DNA of 64,000 bases from Mycobacterium angelicum (GTDB taxonomy: Bacteria > Actinomycetota > Actinomycetes > Mycobacteriales > Mycobacteriaceae): assembly GCF_002086155.1 (NCBI RefSeq), contig NZ_MVHE01000016.1, forward strand, positions 1 to 64,000, read 5' to 3'. The first letter of the stretch is position 1. The number at the start of each line of letters is the position of its first letter. The translations under genes were made by a program, and so were the position numbers. Below, one piece after another: positions 55,212 through 63,265 of the stretch. Under the pieces are notes generated by a model. It was not told the origin of the DNA and searched no databases. It worked only from the letters and a program-made list of their open reading frames with translations.

Positions 55212-56122
55212 CCGAACAATCCCACAAGCGCCGCGGCCGCCAGCTGCACCACGCGCGACAGCATCACCGCCCGTCGCAGATCGGACACCGACGGGGCCCG
55301 CCCGTCGCCGAGACTCGGCCGGATTTGCAGCTCATGGTGGTAGCGGGTGGGACCACCGAGTCGCACCCCCAGAGCCCCGGCGAATGTTGCTTCGACGACG
55401 CCGGCATTCGGGCTGGGGTGCCGGGCAGCGTCACGACGCCAGGCACGCAGCGCTCCCGTCGGCGATCCGCCGACGGCCGGTGCGCACAGCACCGTCAGCG
55501 CCGCGGTCGCGCGCGCGCCCACGTAGTTGGCCAGGTCATCCAATCGCGCTGCGGCCCAACCGAATCGGACATACCGCGGCGAGCGGTAGCCGATCATCGC
55601 ATCCAAGGTATTGATCGCGCGATATCCGAGCACGGCCGGCGCACCCGCGGTCGCCGCCCACAGCAGCGGCACCACCTGGGCGTCGGAGGTGTTCTCAGCC
55701 ACCGATTCCAGCGCGGCCCGGGCCAGCCCCGCTTCATCCAGGTAGGCCGGATCGCGCCCGCACAACGACGGCAGCAGACCCCGGGCGGACTCGATGTCAC
55801 GGCATTCCAGCAGCTCCGCCATTTCCCAGCCGGTGCGCGCCAGCGAGGTGCCGCCCAGCGACACCCAGGTGGCCGCCGCCGTCGCCGCAGGCCGCTGCGC
55901 GCGTTGCAGGGCGGCGCCCAGCAGACCGACGCCACCGACCAGCAGGCTCACGTGCACCAGGCCGGCGAGCCTGGTGTCGCGGTAGGTCAGCCGCTCCAGC
56001 CTGGCGGCGCCCTGACCGAACCATGCGACCGGATGACAGCTCTTCGGGTCACCGATCGCTAAATCGGCCAGGAAACCGGTCAGCACGCCGACGGTCCGGA
56101 GCCGGCGCGTCGAGGCAAACAC
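55193..56122 (-). CDS. cobD: Cobalamin biosynthesis protein CobD (CbiB family)
   Basis: 309 residues from GTG 56122. An integral membrane enzyme that attaches aminopropanol (phosphate) to adenosylcobyric acid to give adenosylcobinamide. Motifs: LADLAIGDPKSCHPVAWFGQ, ESVAENTSDAQVVPLLWAA, NTLDAMIGYRSPRYVRFGWAAARLDDLANYVGAR and HPSPNAGVVEATFAGALGV. With cobC-type, cobU, cobT and cobS the window holds most of the late cobalamin steps, although at three sites. Confidence 0.95.
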   Translation of the reverse strand: MFASTRRLRTVGVLTGFLADLAIGDPKSCHPVAWFGQGAARLERLTYRDTRLAGLVHVSLLVGGVGLLGAALQRAQRPAATAAATWVSLGGTSLARTGWEMAELLECRDIESARGLLPSLCGRDPAYLDEAGLARAALESVAENTSDAQVVPLLWAATAGAPAVLGYRAINTLDAMIGYRSPRYVRFGWAAARLDDLANYVGARATAALTVLCAPAVGGSPTGALRAWRRDAARHPSPNAGVVEATFAGALGVRLGGPTRYHHELQIRPSLGDGRAPSVSDLRRAVMLSRVVQLAAAALVGLFGYLRRP

Positions 56123-56134
56123 CCCGGCAGCGTC

Positions 56135-56269
56135 TCATACCGCCAAAATGACGATGAGCGCGATGACGACAACGAGCTGGACGGCCAATAAACACCAGCC
56201 CGCCAGGGCGGGATTGAAGTTGCGTGGCGCCCGATACGGCGTGTCTGGGGGCGACGGTTCAATCAACAT
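56135..56269 (-). CDS. Small single-helix membrane protein (44 residues)
   Basis: 44 residues from ATG 56269 (MLIEPSPPDTPYRAPRNFNP), ending in one helix (WCLLAVQLVVVIALIVILAV) that reaches the C-terminus. Tail-anchored topology with a short cytoplasmic part. It starts 2 nt after the stop of a similar small gene and ends 12 nt before the cobD start, so it may be in the same transcript. No known family. Confidence 0.6.
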   Translation of the reverse strand: MLIEPSPPDTPYRAPRNFNPALAGWCLLAVQLVVVIALIVILAV

Positions 56270-56271
56270 GT

Positions 56272-56466
56272 TCAGGCCAGCGATACGAGCACCAGCACCA
56301 CGACGATGACCAGCACCGCCGCCAGCAACCACCAGAGCCAGGTGCCGGCTTTGAACTTGCGCGGGGATCGCGTCATTTGGGGGCTCGTGGACGGCGCTAC
56401 TCCCCACTTGCCATGCCTCGAGAGGTTGGGCGGATCGGGGGGAGGCGGACTCGAGGGTGTACTCAT
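56272..56466 (-). CDS. Small single-helix membrane protein (64 residues)
   Basis: 64 residues from ATG 56466, with AGGGGA five bases upstream. A Pro/Ser-rich head leads to SPRKFKAGTWLWWLLAAVLV and a helix to the C-terminus (LVIVVVLVLVSLA). It shares with the next gene the pattern PR-F-x(6)-W-LLA then a Val/Ile/Leu helix, so the two look like tandem paralogues. The position corresponds to small ORF annotations near Rv2237 in M. tuberculosis. A shorter start at 56376 lacks a ribosome binding site. Confidence 0.65.
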   Translation of the reverse strand: MSTPSSPPPPDPPNLSRHGKWGVAPSTSPQMTRSPRKFKAGTWLWWLLAAVLVIVVVLVLVSLA

Positions 56467-56546
56467 GCGTCCCCTGTGCCCGTTTCCGGCTGGCCTAACC
56501 TGTGGCGTCGCACACGTGGTCTACTCGATCTCATGGGGCATCCGCG

Positions 56547-57362
56547 ATGAAGCGACCCGCGACTCGGGTCGCCGACCTGTTGAATCCGGCGGCATTGCTG
56601 TTGCCGGCGGCGAACGTGATCATGCAGCTGTCGTTGCCCGGCGTGGGCTACGGCGTGCTGGAAAGCCCGGTGGACAGCGGCAACGTCTACAAGCATCCGT
56701 TCAAGCGGGCCCGCACTACGGGCACCTATCTTGCGGTTGCGACGGTCGGGACCGACTCCGACCGGGCCCTTATGCGGGGTGCCGTGGACGTCGCGCACCG
56801 GCAGGTTCGGTCCACATCGTCGAGCCCGGTGTCCTACAACGCCTTCGATCCCAAGCTGCAGCTGTGGGTGGCGGCATGCCTGTATCGCTACTTCGTGGAT
56901 CAGCAGGAGTTCCTGCACGGCCCGCTCGACGACGCGGCCGCCGACGCGGTGTATCGCGATGCCATGCGGTTGGGAACCACACTGCAGGTGCCCGAGCGTC
57001 TGTGGCCGCCGGACCGGGTCGCGTTCGACGAGTACTGGAAGCGCTCACTCGACGAACTGCACATCGACCCGCCGGTCCGTGAGCACCTGCACGGCGTGGC
57101 GTCGGTGGCATTCCTGCCGCTGCCGCTGCGGGCCCTGGCCGGACGGTTCAACCTGTTTGCGACGACGGGGTTCTTGGCGCCGGAGTTCCGGGCGATGATG
57201 CGGCTGGACTGGTCACCGGCCCAGCAGCGCCGGTTTGAATGGCTGCTGTCGGCCTTGCGGCTGGCCGACCGGGTGATCCCGCACCGCGCCTGGCTCTTCG
57301 TTTACCAGCTGTATCTGTGGGACATGCGGTTTCGCGCTCGGCGCGGCCGGCGAATCGTCTAG
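56547..57362 (+). CDS. MpaB/Lcp-family (DUF2236) oxygenase-like protein (Rv2237-like)
   Basis: 271 residues from ATG 56547; an in-frame GTG at 56502 adds 15. All-helical sequence with family features [37 protein letters not shown] and [20 protein letters not shown]. Members of this large group include latex-clearing protein and MpaB; a heme cofactor is known for some. Activity here is unproven. Convergent with the CDF transporter gene, overlapping in CTAG (57359-57362). Confidence 0.87.
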   Translation: MKRPATRVADLLNPAALLLPAANVIMQLSLPGVGYGVLESPVDSGNVYKHPFKRARTTGTYLAVATVGTDSDRALMRGAVDVAHRQVRSTSSSPVSYNAFDPKLQLWVAACLYRYFVDQQEFLHGPLDDAAADAVYRDAMRLGTTLQVPERLWPPDRVAFDEYWKRSLDELHIDPPVREHLHGVASVAFLPLPLRALAGRFNLFATTGFLAPEFRAMMRLDWSPAQQRRFEWLLSALRLADRVIPHRAWLFVYQLYLWDMRFRARRGRRIV

Positions 57363-58288
57363 CCCGGCGGTACGCCGCGCGCGGCCCAAGTGAAGCTGCG
57401 CATCTGCGGCAACCGCGCCGAAACTCGGTCGGCGACTCGCCGGCCGATGCGATCCGCGTCAGCCACGCTGGTGTCGGAGGCGACCCAGCCCTCCACCTCG
57501 ACCCGCAGCGTGCGTCCGGTCCACCGGGCTCGCGCGTGCGCGTGGATGACACCCTCGACGTCGGCGGCCACCGATTCGGCGGTCTCGATCACCGCCGGAT
57601 CCACGCCGTCGAGTAACCGGTGGCCGATATCCGAGGTCACCTCCCAACCGACATGGCAGATAAAGCCCGTCACCAGGATTCCGGCGACGCCGTCGGCCCA
57701 TTCCCAGCCCACGGCAACTCCGCACAAACCCAGCAGGGCGCCCGCCGATGACAGGCCGTCCAGCCAGGAATGCCTGGCGTCGGCGATAAGGGTCGAAGAC
57801 TGGATGCGGCGGCCCACGACGAGCTTGTATCGGGCGACCAGCTGGTTGCCCAGGATACCGACCAATGCGGCCCCGATGCCCCAACCGACTTGCTGAGTTG
57901 GGCTGTGCCGCAACAGTTTTTCCACGCTTTCCCAGCCGGCGAAGACGGCGCTGGCCCAGATCACCAACGCCACCCCGATCCCGGCGAGGTCTTCGGCGCG
58001 TTCCAAGCCGTAGGGATAGCGCGACGTGGCCACCCGGCGCGAGCTCCAGAAGCCGCCGAACACCACGGCGCTGGTCGTCACGTCCGACAAGTTGTGCAGC
58101 GCATCGCCGAGCAATGCCGCCGAGCCGGACAGCAGCGCGACGACGAACTCGATCAGACCAGTCAGCGCCAGGCCCACCGCACCCACGGCGACAGCGCGAT
58201 TGGCCCGCCGGCGTTCGTCACCGTCGTCTATTGCGGTCGGCAGCGGAAAACTGGTTGCCGGATCCCGGGTGCCGGTTATCAGATGCAT
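57359..58288 (-). CDS. Cation diffusion facilitator metal transporter
   Basis: 309 residues from ATG 58288. Six membrane helices; metal-site motifs HNLSD (His65, Asp69) in [16 protein letters not shown] and [12 protein letters not shown] (His-x3-Asp) in helix 5; a C-terminal cytoplasmic domain with [18 protein letters not shown] proteins export Zn, Fe, Co or Mn; the His/Asp tetrad suits zinc. There is no adjacent metal regulator. I do not recall it at this locus in M. tuberculosis. Confidence 0.92.
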   Translation of the reverse strand: MHLITGTRDPATSFPLPTAIDDGDERRRANRAVAVGAVGLALTGLIEFVVALLSGSAALLGDALHNLSDVTTSAVVFGGFWSSRRVATSRYPYGLERAEDLAGIGVALVIWASAVFAGWESVEKLLRHSPTQQVGWGIGAALVGILGNQLVARYKLVVGRRIQSSTLIADARHSWLDGLSSAGALLGLCGVAVGWEWADGVAGILVTGFICHVGWEVTSDIGHRLLDGVDPAVIETAESVAADVEGVIHAHARARWTGRTLRVEVEGWVASDTSVADADRIGRRVADRVSARLPQMRSFTWAARGVPPG

Positions 58289-58407
58289 GGCGCTTAGCGT
58301 GCCACGCGGCGGAATCGACCGCTCAACGTGTTTCGGTGCCGACTGTGCAAATCACGACGCTTCGACAGCGTGTCGCGTCGGCAGATTCACACTCGGCGAG
58401 CAGAGCG

Positions 58408-59544
58408 TCAGCGCACCGTGGCGAAGAAGGCGCGCAAATCCTCGACGAAGAGGTCGGGTTGTTCGAACGCGGCGAAATGCCCGCCGCGCGGCATGGTCGT
58501 CCAGTGGGTGATGTTGTAGACGGGCTCACACCACGACCGCGGCGCCCGCAACAGCTCCTTCGGGAAGGCCGCGATACCGGTGGGCAACTCCACGCGGTCC
58601 ATTTGGCCCCACACGCGGAAGCTCTCCCAGTACAGGCGGGCCGAAGAGGCGGCGGTGCCGGTCACCCAATACATCATCACGTTGTCCAGCAATTCGTCTC
58701 GGCTGAACGCGTTCTCGGGATGACCGTCGCAATCCGACCAGGCCCAAAACTTTTCGACGATCCACGCCAACTGGCCCACCGGCGAGTCGACGAGGCCATA
58801 GCCCACCGTTTGCGGCCGGGTGGACTGCTGCTTGGAATAGCCGGTGCCCCATTTGCGGTGCTGAGCCAGCGCGGCCATCGCCTGCTGTTCCTCCTCGGTG
58901 GGGTTGGCCAGGGACTCAGCCGTAGGCCGGCCCAGCGGCATGTTCAGGTGAATGGCTGCGCAGTGGTTGTTTCCAAGGCCGCCGTTGCGGCCGATCTGGT
59001 TGGTCACCGCGGCTCCCCAGTCGCCGCCCTGGGCGCCGTACCGCTGATAGCCCAGGCGCAGCATCAGCGTCTCCCATGCTTCGGCGATCTTCTCGACGCC
59101 CCAGCCGGTGTGGCTGGGCTTGCCGGAGAAGCCATACCCGGGCAGGGACGGACACACCACGTGAAAGGCATCTTCGGCACGCCCGCCATGAGCCGTGGGG
59201 TTGGTCAGCGGCTCGATCACCTTGTGGAACTCCACGATCGAGCCGGGCCAGCCGTGGGTGATCACCAGCGGGAAGGCGTCCTCATGCGGGGATCGCTGAT
59301 GGATGAAATGAATGTCCAGGCCGTCGATTTCGGTGCTGAACTGGTCGAAGCGGTTCAGGGCCGCTTCGCGCGACCGCCAGTCGTACTCGTTGGCCCAATA
59401 GTCCGCCAAGGCTCGGGTGTAATCGAGCGGAATGCCTTGGCTCCAGTCGTCCACACATTCGGCTTCCGGCCATCGGGTACGCGCCAGCCGCGATCGCAGG
59501 TCATCGAGCACGTCCTCGGGGACGGCTATGCGAAACGGCTTCAC
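58408..59544 (-). CDS. Epoxide hydrolase (EHN-domain alpha/beta hydrolase)
   Basis: 378 residues from GTG 59544. The N-terminal EHN domain (PFRIAVPEDVLDDLRSRLARTRWPE) precedes the catalytic domain with oxyanion motif HGWPGS (97-102), nucleophile Asp175 in GGDWG, and the His in PRGGHFAAFEQPD. Microsomal-type epoxide hydrolases open epoxides to diols. Located 10 nt after a small gene coupled to the GMC oxidoreductase, so the three may form one operon. Confidence 0.93.
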   Translation of the reverse strand: MKPFRIAVPEDVLDDLRSRLARTRWPEAECVDDWSQGIPLDYTRALADYWANEYDWRSREAALNRFDQFSTEIDGLDIHFIHQRSPHEDAFPLVITHGWPGSIVEFHKVIEPLTNPTAHGGRAEDAFHVVCPSLPGYGFSGKPSHTGWGVEKIAEAWETLMLRLGYQRYGAQGGDWGAAVTNQIGRNGGLGNNHCAAIHLNMPLGRPTAESLANPTEEEQQAMAALAQHRKWGTGYSKQQSTRPQTVGYGLVDSPVGQLAWIVEKFWAWSDCDGHPENAFSRDELLDNVMMYWVTGTAASSARLYWESFRVWGQMDRVELPTGIAAFPKELLRAPRSWCEPVYNITHWTTMPRGGHFAAFEQPDLFVEDLRAFFATVR

Positions 59545-59554
59545 TAGCCCTTGT

Positions 59555-59755
59555 TCATGGCTTGTTCGCGTCCTTGATCAAGGTGCTGATCTGCTCAAGC
59601 AGCTCACGCATGTCGGCGCGCATCGCGTCCACCGCGGCGTACAGGTCCGCCTTGGTCGCCGGCTGCTGATCCGACGACAATGGCCGCACGGGTGGTTTCG
59701 ACGTCTGTCGCGCCGTGCTGTCGCTCTTCGAACCAGGAAGCTCGCTCACGCTCAC
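59555..59755 (-). CDS. Small hypothetical protein with C-terminal helix
   Basis: 66 residues from GTG 59755 (VSVSELPGSKSDSTAR), overlapping the GMC oxidoreductase stop by GTGA (59752-59755). The first half is polar and disordered-looking. The second half (KADLYAAVDAMRADMRELLEQISTLIKD) is a likely amphipathic or coiled-coil helix. No family recognised. Coupling argues that it is a real gene. Confidence 0.6.
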   Translation of the reverse strand: MSVSELPGSKSDSTARQTSKPPVRPLSSDQQPATKADLYAAVDAMRADMRELLEQISTLIKDANKP

Positions 59756-61305
59756 GACCTTGCCATACCGGCTGAGGCACGTCCAAAGGCAGTTCCGGCC
59801 AGCAGGAAATCTGCGCATCGTTCGCCGATCATGATCGAGGGCGCGTTGGTGTTGGCGCGGGGAATCTCAGGAAGCGCCGACGCGTCGGCAACTCGAAGAT
59901 TGTGCACCCCGCGCACGCGCAGCTGCTCGTCGAGAGCGCTGCCGGAGTGGCTGCCCATCGCAACGCTGCAGGCCGGATGTGCCGTCGTGGTCGCGGTGTC
60001 CCTGATCGCGGCTTCGACGTCCATGCCCGGCCCGGGCAGCAGCTCACGATCGATGGCCGACGCGATCGGCTCGGTGCCGATGATTTCGCGGCTGCGCTGC
60101 ACCGCCCGGATCAGTGCGTCGACGTCGTCGCGCTCGGTGAGCATGTTCAGCCGGATCGCCGGCGGTGTGGCCGGGTCGGGCGAACGGACCAGCACACTGC
60201 CGCGGCTCTTGGGCGTCCAGTACGAGTGCAGCATGGTCACCGCGGGAGTGAATTTGCCGCCGCGCGGATCGGCCAGCCCGTCAGCGGGGCTGAACACCAG
60301 CTGAAAGTCGCACGCCGGCAGGTCGGGGGTGGACCTGACGTGGGCTACCGCCTCGGTACCGTTGCTGGTCAGCTTGCCGGTTCGGTGTAATAGCCACTGC
60401 AACAACCATTTTGGATGCGCGGCATCGGCAAGCCCGACATAGCCGGGCGCCAGGGCCCAGATGGCGAACGCGTTGGGGTGGTCGGTGAGACCCTGGCCAA
60501 CCCGGGGACTGTCCACCAGCGGCGTGATGCCCACGCGGCGCAGGTGATCGGCGGGACCGATGCCGGACAGCTGCAATAGCTGGGGTGTGCCGAACGCGCC
60601 TGCGCTCAGGATGATCTCGTTGCCGGCGAAAGCCTGGTGAACACGTCCGCGGCGGCGGTACTCGACGCCGACCGCCCGGCCGTCGCGCACAATCACGCGG
60701 CGGACCAGGGCCTTGGTGAGGATCGTCAGATTCTTCTGGCGTCGTAGGTAGCCACGCGCGGCACTCCAGCGCTGGCCGTTATGGATGGTGGCCGGGGTGA
60801 TCGTCGCGCCGTCCAGGTCAGGTCCGCTGACGTCGTCGTTGGCAGGAACGCCGGCGGCGCGCGCCGCGGCGACGAAGCGGTGCGACAGCTCGTCGGTATA
60901 GGGCACGGGCGCCACGTGCATCGGACCCCGTTCGATCCGTGCGAATACCGGCGCTACGTCGTTCCAGCTCCAGCCGGGCAGCCCCCAGCCGTCGTAGTCG
61001 AGGTCGCTGCCCTTGACCCACACCATCGCGTTCATCGCGCTGGTCCCGCCGAGCACCCGGCCGCGCGGCTGCGGGAGGCGACGGTTGGCGCACCCGGGTT
61101 CGGGCTCGCTCTCGTAGCCCCAGTCCAGTGAGGTGCCGATCTGACGGGAAAATGCCAGCGGCGCCCGTACTGTGAGCCGCCGGTCCGATCCCCCGGCTTC
61201 GATCAACAGCACCCGGCACGACGATTCCGCCGTCAACCGCCCGGCTACCGCACAGCCGGCCGAGCCGGCCCCGATCACGATGAAGTCGTACCCGGTCGCG
61301 TTCAT
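59752..61305 (-). CDS. GMC-family FAD oxidoreductase (choline dehydrogenase-like)
   Basis: 517 residues from ATG 61305 (MNATGYDFIVIGAGSAGCAVAGRL); a GTG at 61320 adds five. FAD-binding GAGSAG; GMC signature RVLGGTSAMNAMVWVKG; second signature SAGAFGTPQLLQLSGIG; C-terminal HPACSVAMG and NTNAPSIMIGERCADF. Such enzymes oxidise alcohols; choline/glucose-type or long-chain alcohol substrates are possible. Paired with epoxide hydrolase, a route from epoxides through diols is imaginable but unproven. Confidence 0.93.
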   Translation of the reverse strand: MNATGYDFIVIGAGSAGCAVAGRLTAESSCRVLLIEAGGSDRRLTVRAPLAFSRQIGTSLDWGYESEPEPGCANRRLPQPRGRVLGGTSAMNAMVWVKGSDLDYDGWGLPGWSWNDVAPVFARIERGPMHVAPVPYTDELSHRFVAAARAAGVPANDDVSGPDLDGATITPATIHNGQRWSAARGYLRRQKNLTILTKALVRRVIVRDGRAVGVEYRRRGRVHQAFAGNEIILSAGAFGTPQLLQLSGIGPADHLRRVGITPLVDSPRVGQGLTDHPNAFAIWALAPGYVGLADAAHPKWLLQWLLHRTGKLTSNGTEAVAHVRSTPDLPACDFQLVFSPADGLADPRGGKFTPAVTMLHSYWTPKSRGSVLVRSPDPATPPAIRLNMLTERDDVDALIRAVQRSREIIGTEPIASAIDRELLPGPGMDVEAAIRDTATTTAHPACSVAMGSHSGSALDEQLRVRGVHNLRVADASALPEIPRANTNAPSIMIGERCADFLLAGTAFGRASAGMARS

Positions 61306-61416
61306 ATCGAGCACTATCACCTAGCGCGCGAGCGTAACGCCAGTGCGAAGACAAGGGACCAAAGTCGCGGCCACGTTACGCTCACGAACGCCGCGGTACG
61401 CCTACCGGCTACCGAG

Positions 61417-61488
61417 TGGGCGCGGACGGTATCGAACCGCCGACCGCTGGTGTGTAAAACCAGAGCTCTACCACTGAGCTACGCGCCC
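61417..61488 (-). tRNA. tRNA-Val, anticodon TAC
   Basis: A 72-nt cloverleaf on the minus strand: acceptor GGGCGCG/CGCGCCC, D-arm TAGCTCAGTGGTAGAGC, anticodon stem CTGGT/ACCAG with loop TTTACAC (anticodon TAC, reads GUA), T-arm GGCGGTTCGATACCGTC, discriminator A. CCA is not encoded. Lies between the GMC oxidoreductase and ahpE. Confidence 0.97.
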
Positions 61489-61548
61489 TTGAAACCCTGA
61501 ATGCCCGCCGGGCAGGCTACACGCAAAAAACCCAACCCCCCAAAACAC

Positions 61549-62010
61549 TCACCCCCGCAGAGCCGCCAGCGCCTGCGTCCACAGCCGCTGATCGCGGGCC
61601 TCACCGGGTTGTTTCATCTCGGCGAACCGGATGATGCCCGAGCGGTCGACCACAAACGTGCCGCGATTGGAAATGCCCGCTACCTCGTTGAACACGCCAT
61701 AGGCCCGGCTGACCTCGCCGTGCGGCCAAAAATCCGACAACACCGGAAACAGGAACCCACTCTGGGTGGCCCAGACTTTGTGGGTCGGTGGCGGGCCCAC
61801 CGAAATCGCCAGCGCCGCACTGTCGTCGTTCTCGAACTCCGGCAGATGATCGCGCAGCTGGTCCAGCTCACCCTGGCAGATTCCGGTGAAGGCCAGCGGG
61901 AAGAACACCAGCAGCACGTTTTTGGCGCCCTGATAGCCGCTGAGCGTCACGGGCTGGTGATTCTGGTCGCGCAGCGTGAAGTCGGGTGCGGTGGCTCCGA
62001 CGTCCAGCAT
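61549..62010 (-). CDS. ahpE: 1-Cys peroxiredoxin AhpE
   Basis: 153 residues from ATG 62010. Peroxidatic Cys45 in PLAFTGICQGELDQL; there is no resolving Cys later in the chain, as in the 1-Cys AhpE of M. tuberculosis, which reduces fatty-acid hydroperoxides and peroxynitrite. Its ATG overlaps the stop of the DUF3052 gene by one base. Confidence 0.96.
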   Translation of the reverse strand: MLDVGATAPDFTLRDQNHQPVTLSGYQGAKNVLLVFFPLAFTGICQGELDQLRDHLPEFENDDSAALAISVGPPPTHKVWATQSGFLFPVLSDFWPHGEVSRAYGVFNEVAGISNRGTFVVDRSGIIRFAEMKQPGEARDQRLWTQALAALRG

Positions 62011-62432
62011 CAGCGCTTTCCGGCCCGAGACTTGGGCTGGACCAGTCGGCTGCCGCTCCAGTTGCCGAGGTTGACCGACGACGTCGGCATCAGCCCGGCA
62101 GTCGGGGCCGCCTCCGCGATCTCGGCCGGCAGCACGTGACCGGGCTTGCCGGTCTTGGGCGTGAGCACCCAGATGACACCGTCTTCGGCCAGTGGACCGA
62201 TCGCATCCATCAGGGTGTCAACCAGATCCCCGTCGCCGTCGCGCCACCACAGCAGCACCACGTCGATGACTTCGTCGGTGTCTTCATCGAGCAGCTCGCC
62301 GCCGCACGCTTCTTCGACCGCCGCGCGAATGTCGTCGTCGGTGTCTTCGTCCCAGCCCCACTCCTGGACAACTTGGTCTCGTTCAATGCCCAGTTTGCGA
62401 CCGTAGCTCGGGGCGTGATCCGCCGCGACCAC
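62010..62432 (-). CDS. DUF3052 protein (Rv2239c-like)
   Basis: 140 residues from GTG 62432. The start is decided by a perfect AGGAGG at 62445-62440, seven bases upstream; the in-frame ATG at 62459 lies beyond that site. Acidic, with the conserved ADHAPSYGRKLGIERDQVVQE and VLLWWRDGDGDLVDTLMDA. Possibly PII-like/ferredoxin-like in fold; function unknown. Coupled to ahpE. Confidence 0.9.
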   Translation of the reverse strand: MVAADHAPSYGRKLGIERDQVVQEWGWDEDTDDDIRAAVEEACGGELLDEDTDEVIDVVLLWWRDGDGDLVDTLMDAIGPLAEDGVIWVLTPKTGKPGHVLPAEIAEAAPTAGLMPTSSVNLGNWSGSRLVQPKSRAGKR

Positions 62433-62512
62433 CGTGGAACCTCCTTTAACCATCCGCACGACGCGCGATTGGCCTATCGTCGCACAACCACAACCCGGTC
62501 CATACGGCTACC

Positions 62513-63115
62513 TCAATAGGAAGCCGTGCAGAGCTTCAAAGCCTTTGTCTTCGTGTCATTGAGCTGATCGACTCGCTTGTTGAACTCCCCCGTCGACGCG
62601 TGCGTACCGATGGCGTTCGCCACCGCGCGGGCCGCGTCGGAGTATGCGTTGAGCGCGTCGCGCATCTGCGACGACAGCGCGTCACTGAGACTGCCGGTCA
62701 CCGACGAGGCGCTGTCGTTGAGCGCCGATATCGCCGGGCCTTCGGTCGGGCCAGTGCTACGGCCGGCGTTGTACGCCGCGACGAAGTTGTTCACCTTGTC
62801 GATGGCGTCCTTGCTGGTGCTGGCCAGCGCGTCGCAGGAGGTGTGAATCGCCTTGGTAGTCAACGATTGCTGGCGTTGGGACTCCCGCACGCTGGACGTT
62901 ACCGACGATGCCGATATCGACACCGACACCGACGACCGGTAGGCACCGGCGACGGTGGTGTCCGGGGTCGCGGTTCCTTCGGTGACGGTGGTACAGCCGA
63001 CGATTCCCATCAGCAATACCGCGGTACAACCAAGCGCCAGTGCGCCTCGCCTGGGGCCTCGATTCGAGAAAACCCCCACGTGCCTGCGAGGGACGGCACC
63101 CCATCCGATGAGCAC
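62513..63115 (-). CDS. Putative lipoprotein (Rv2240c-like)
   Basis: 200 residues from GTG 63115. A basic N-terminus, a hydrophobic segment [15 protein letters not shown] with lipobox IVGC, and a mature Ser/Thr/Ala-rich domain with helices ([40 protein letters not shown]). Two later cysteines could pair. No function known. Starts near Cys and signal suggest ATG-less GTG start; a shorter start inside the signal is possible. Divergent from aceE with 150 bp between. Confidence 0.8.
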   Translation of the reverse strand: MLIGWGAVPRRHVGVFSNRGPRRGALALGCTAVLLMGIVGCTTVTEGTATPDTTVAGAYRSSVSVSISASSVTSSVRESQRQQSLTTKAIHTSCDALASTSKDAIDKVNNFVAAYNAGRSTGPTEGPAISALNDSASSVTGSLSDALSSQMRDALNAYSDAARAVANAIGTHASTGEFNKRVDQLNDTKTKALKLCTASY

Positions 63116-63265
63116 GGCTCATGACGTTACCGGGTGGTGGCCACATCTGTCCCACCTGTACCGGGTTGGATTCGGCCTTCCCCTTGTTACCGGCGCCTAC
63201 CCGCCCGGTGCACCGGTGCGGCACGATAGGGAGAGGAACATCTCCGCCAACTGAGGAGTAGTGCG

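Noticed and set aside
61417..61488. Prophage or island attachment site at tRNA-Val
   Set aside because: No integrase and no second copy of the tRNA end is visible within the window.
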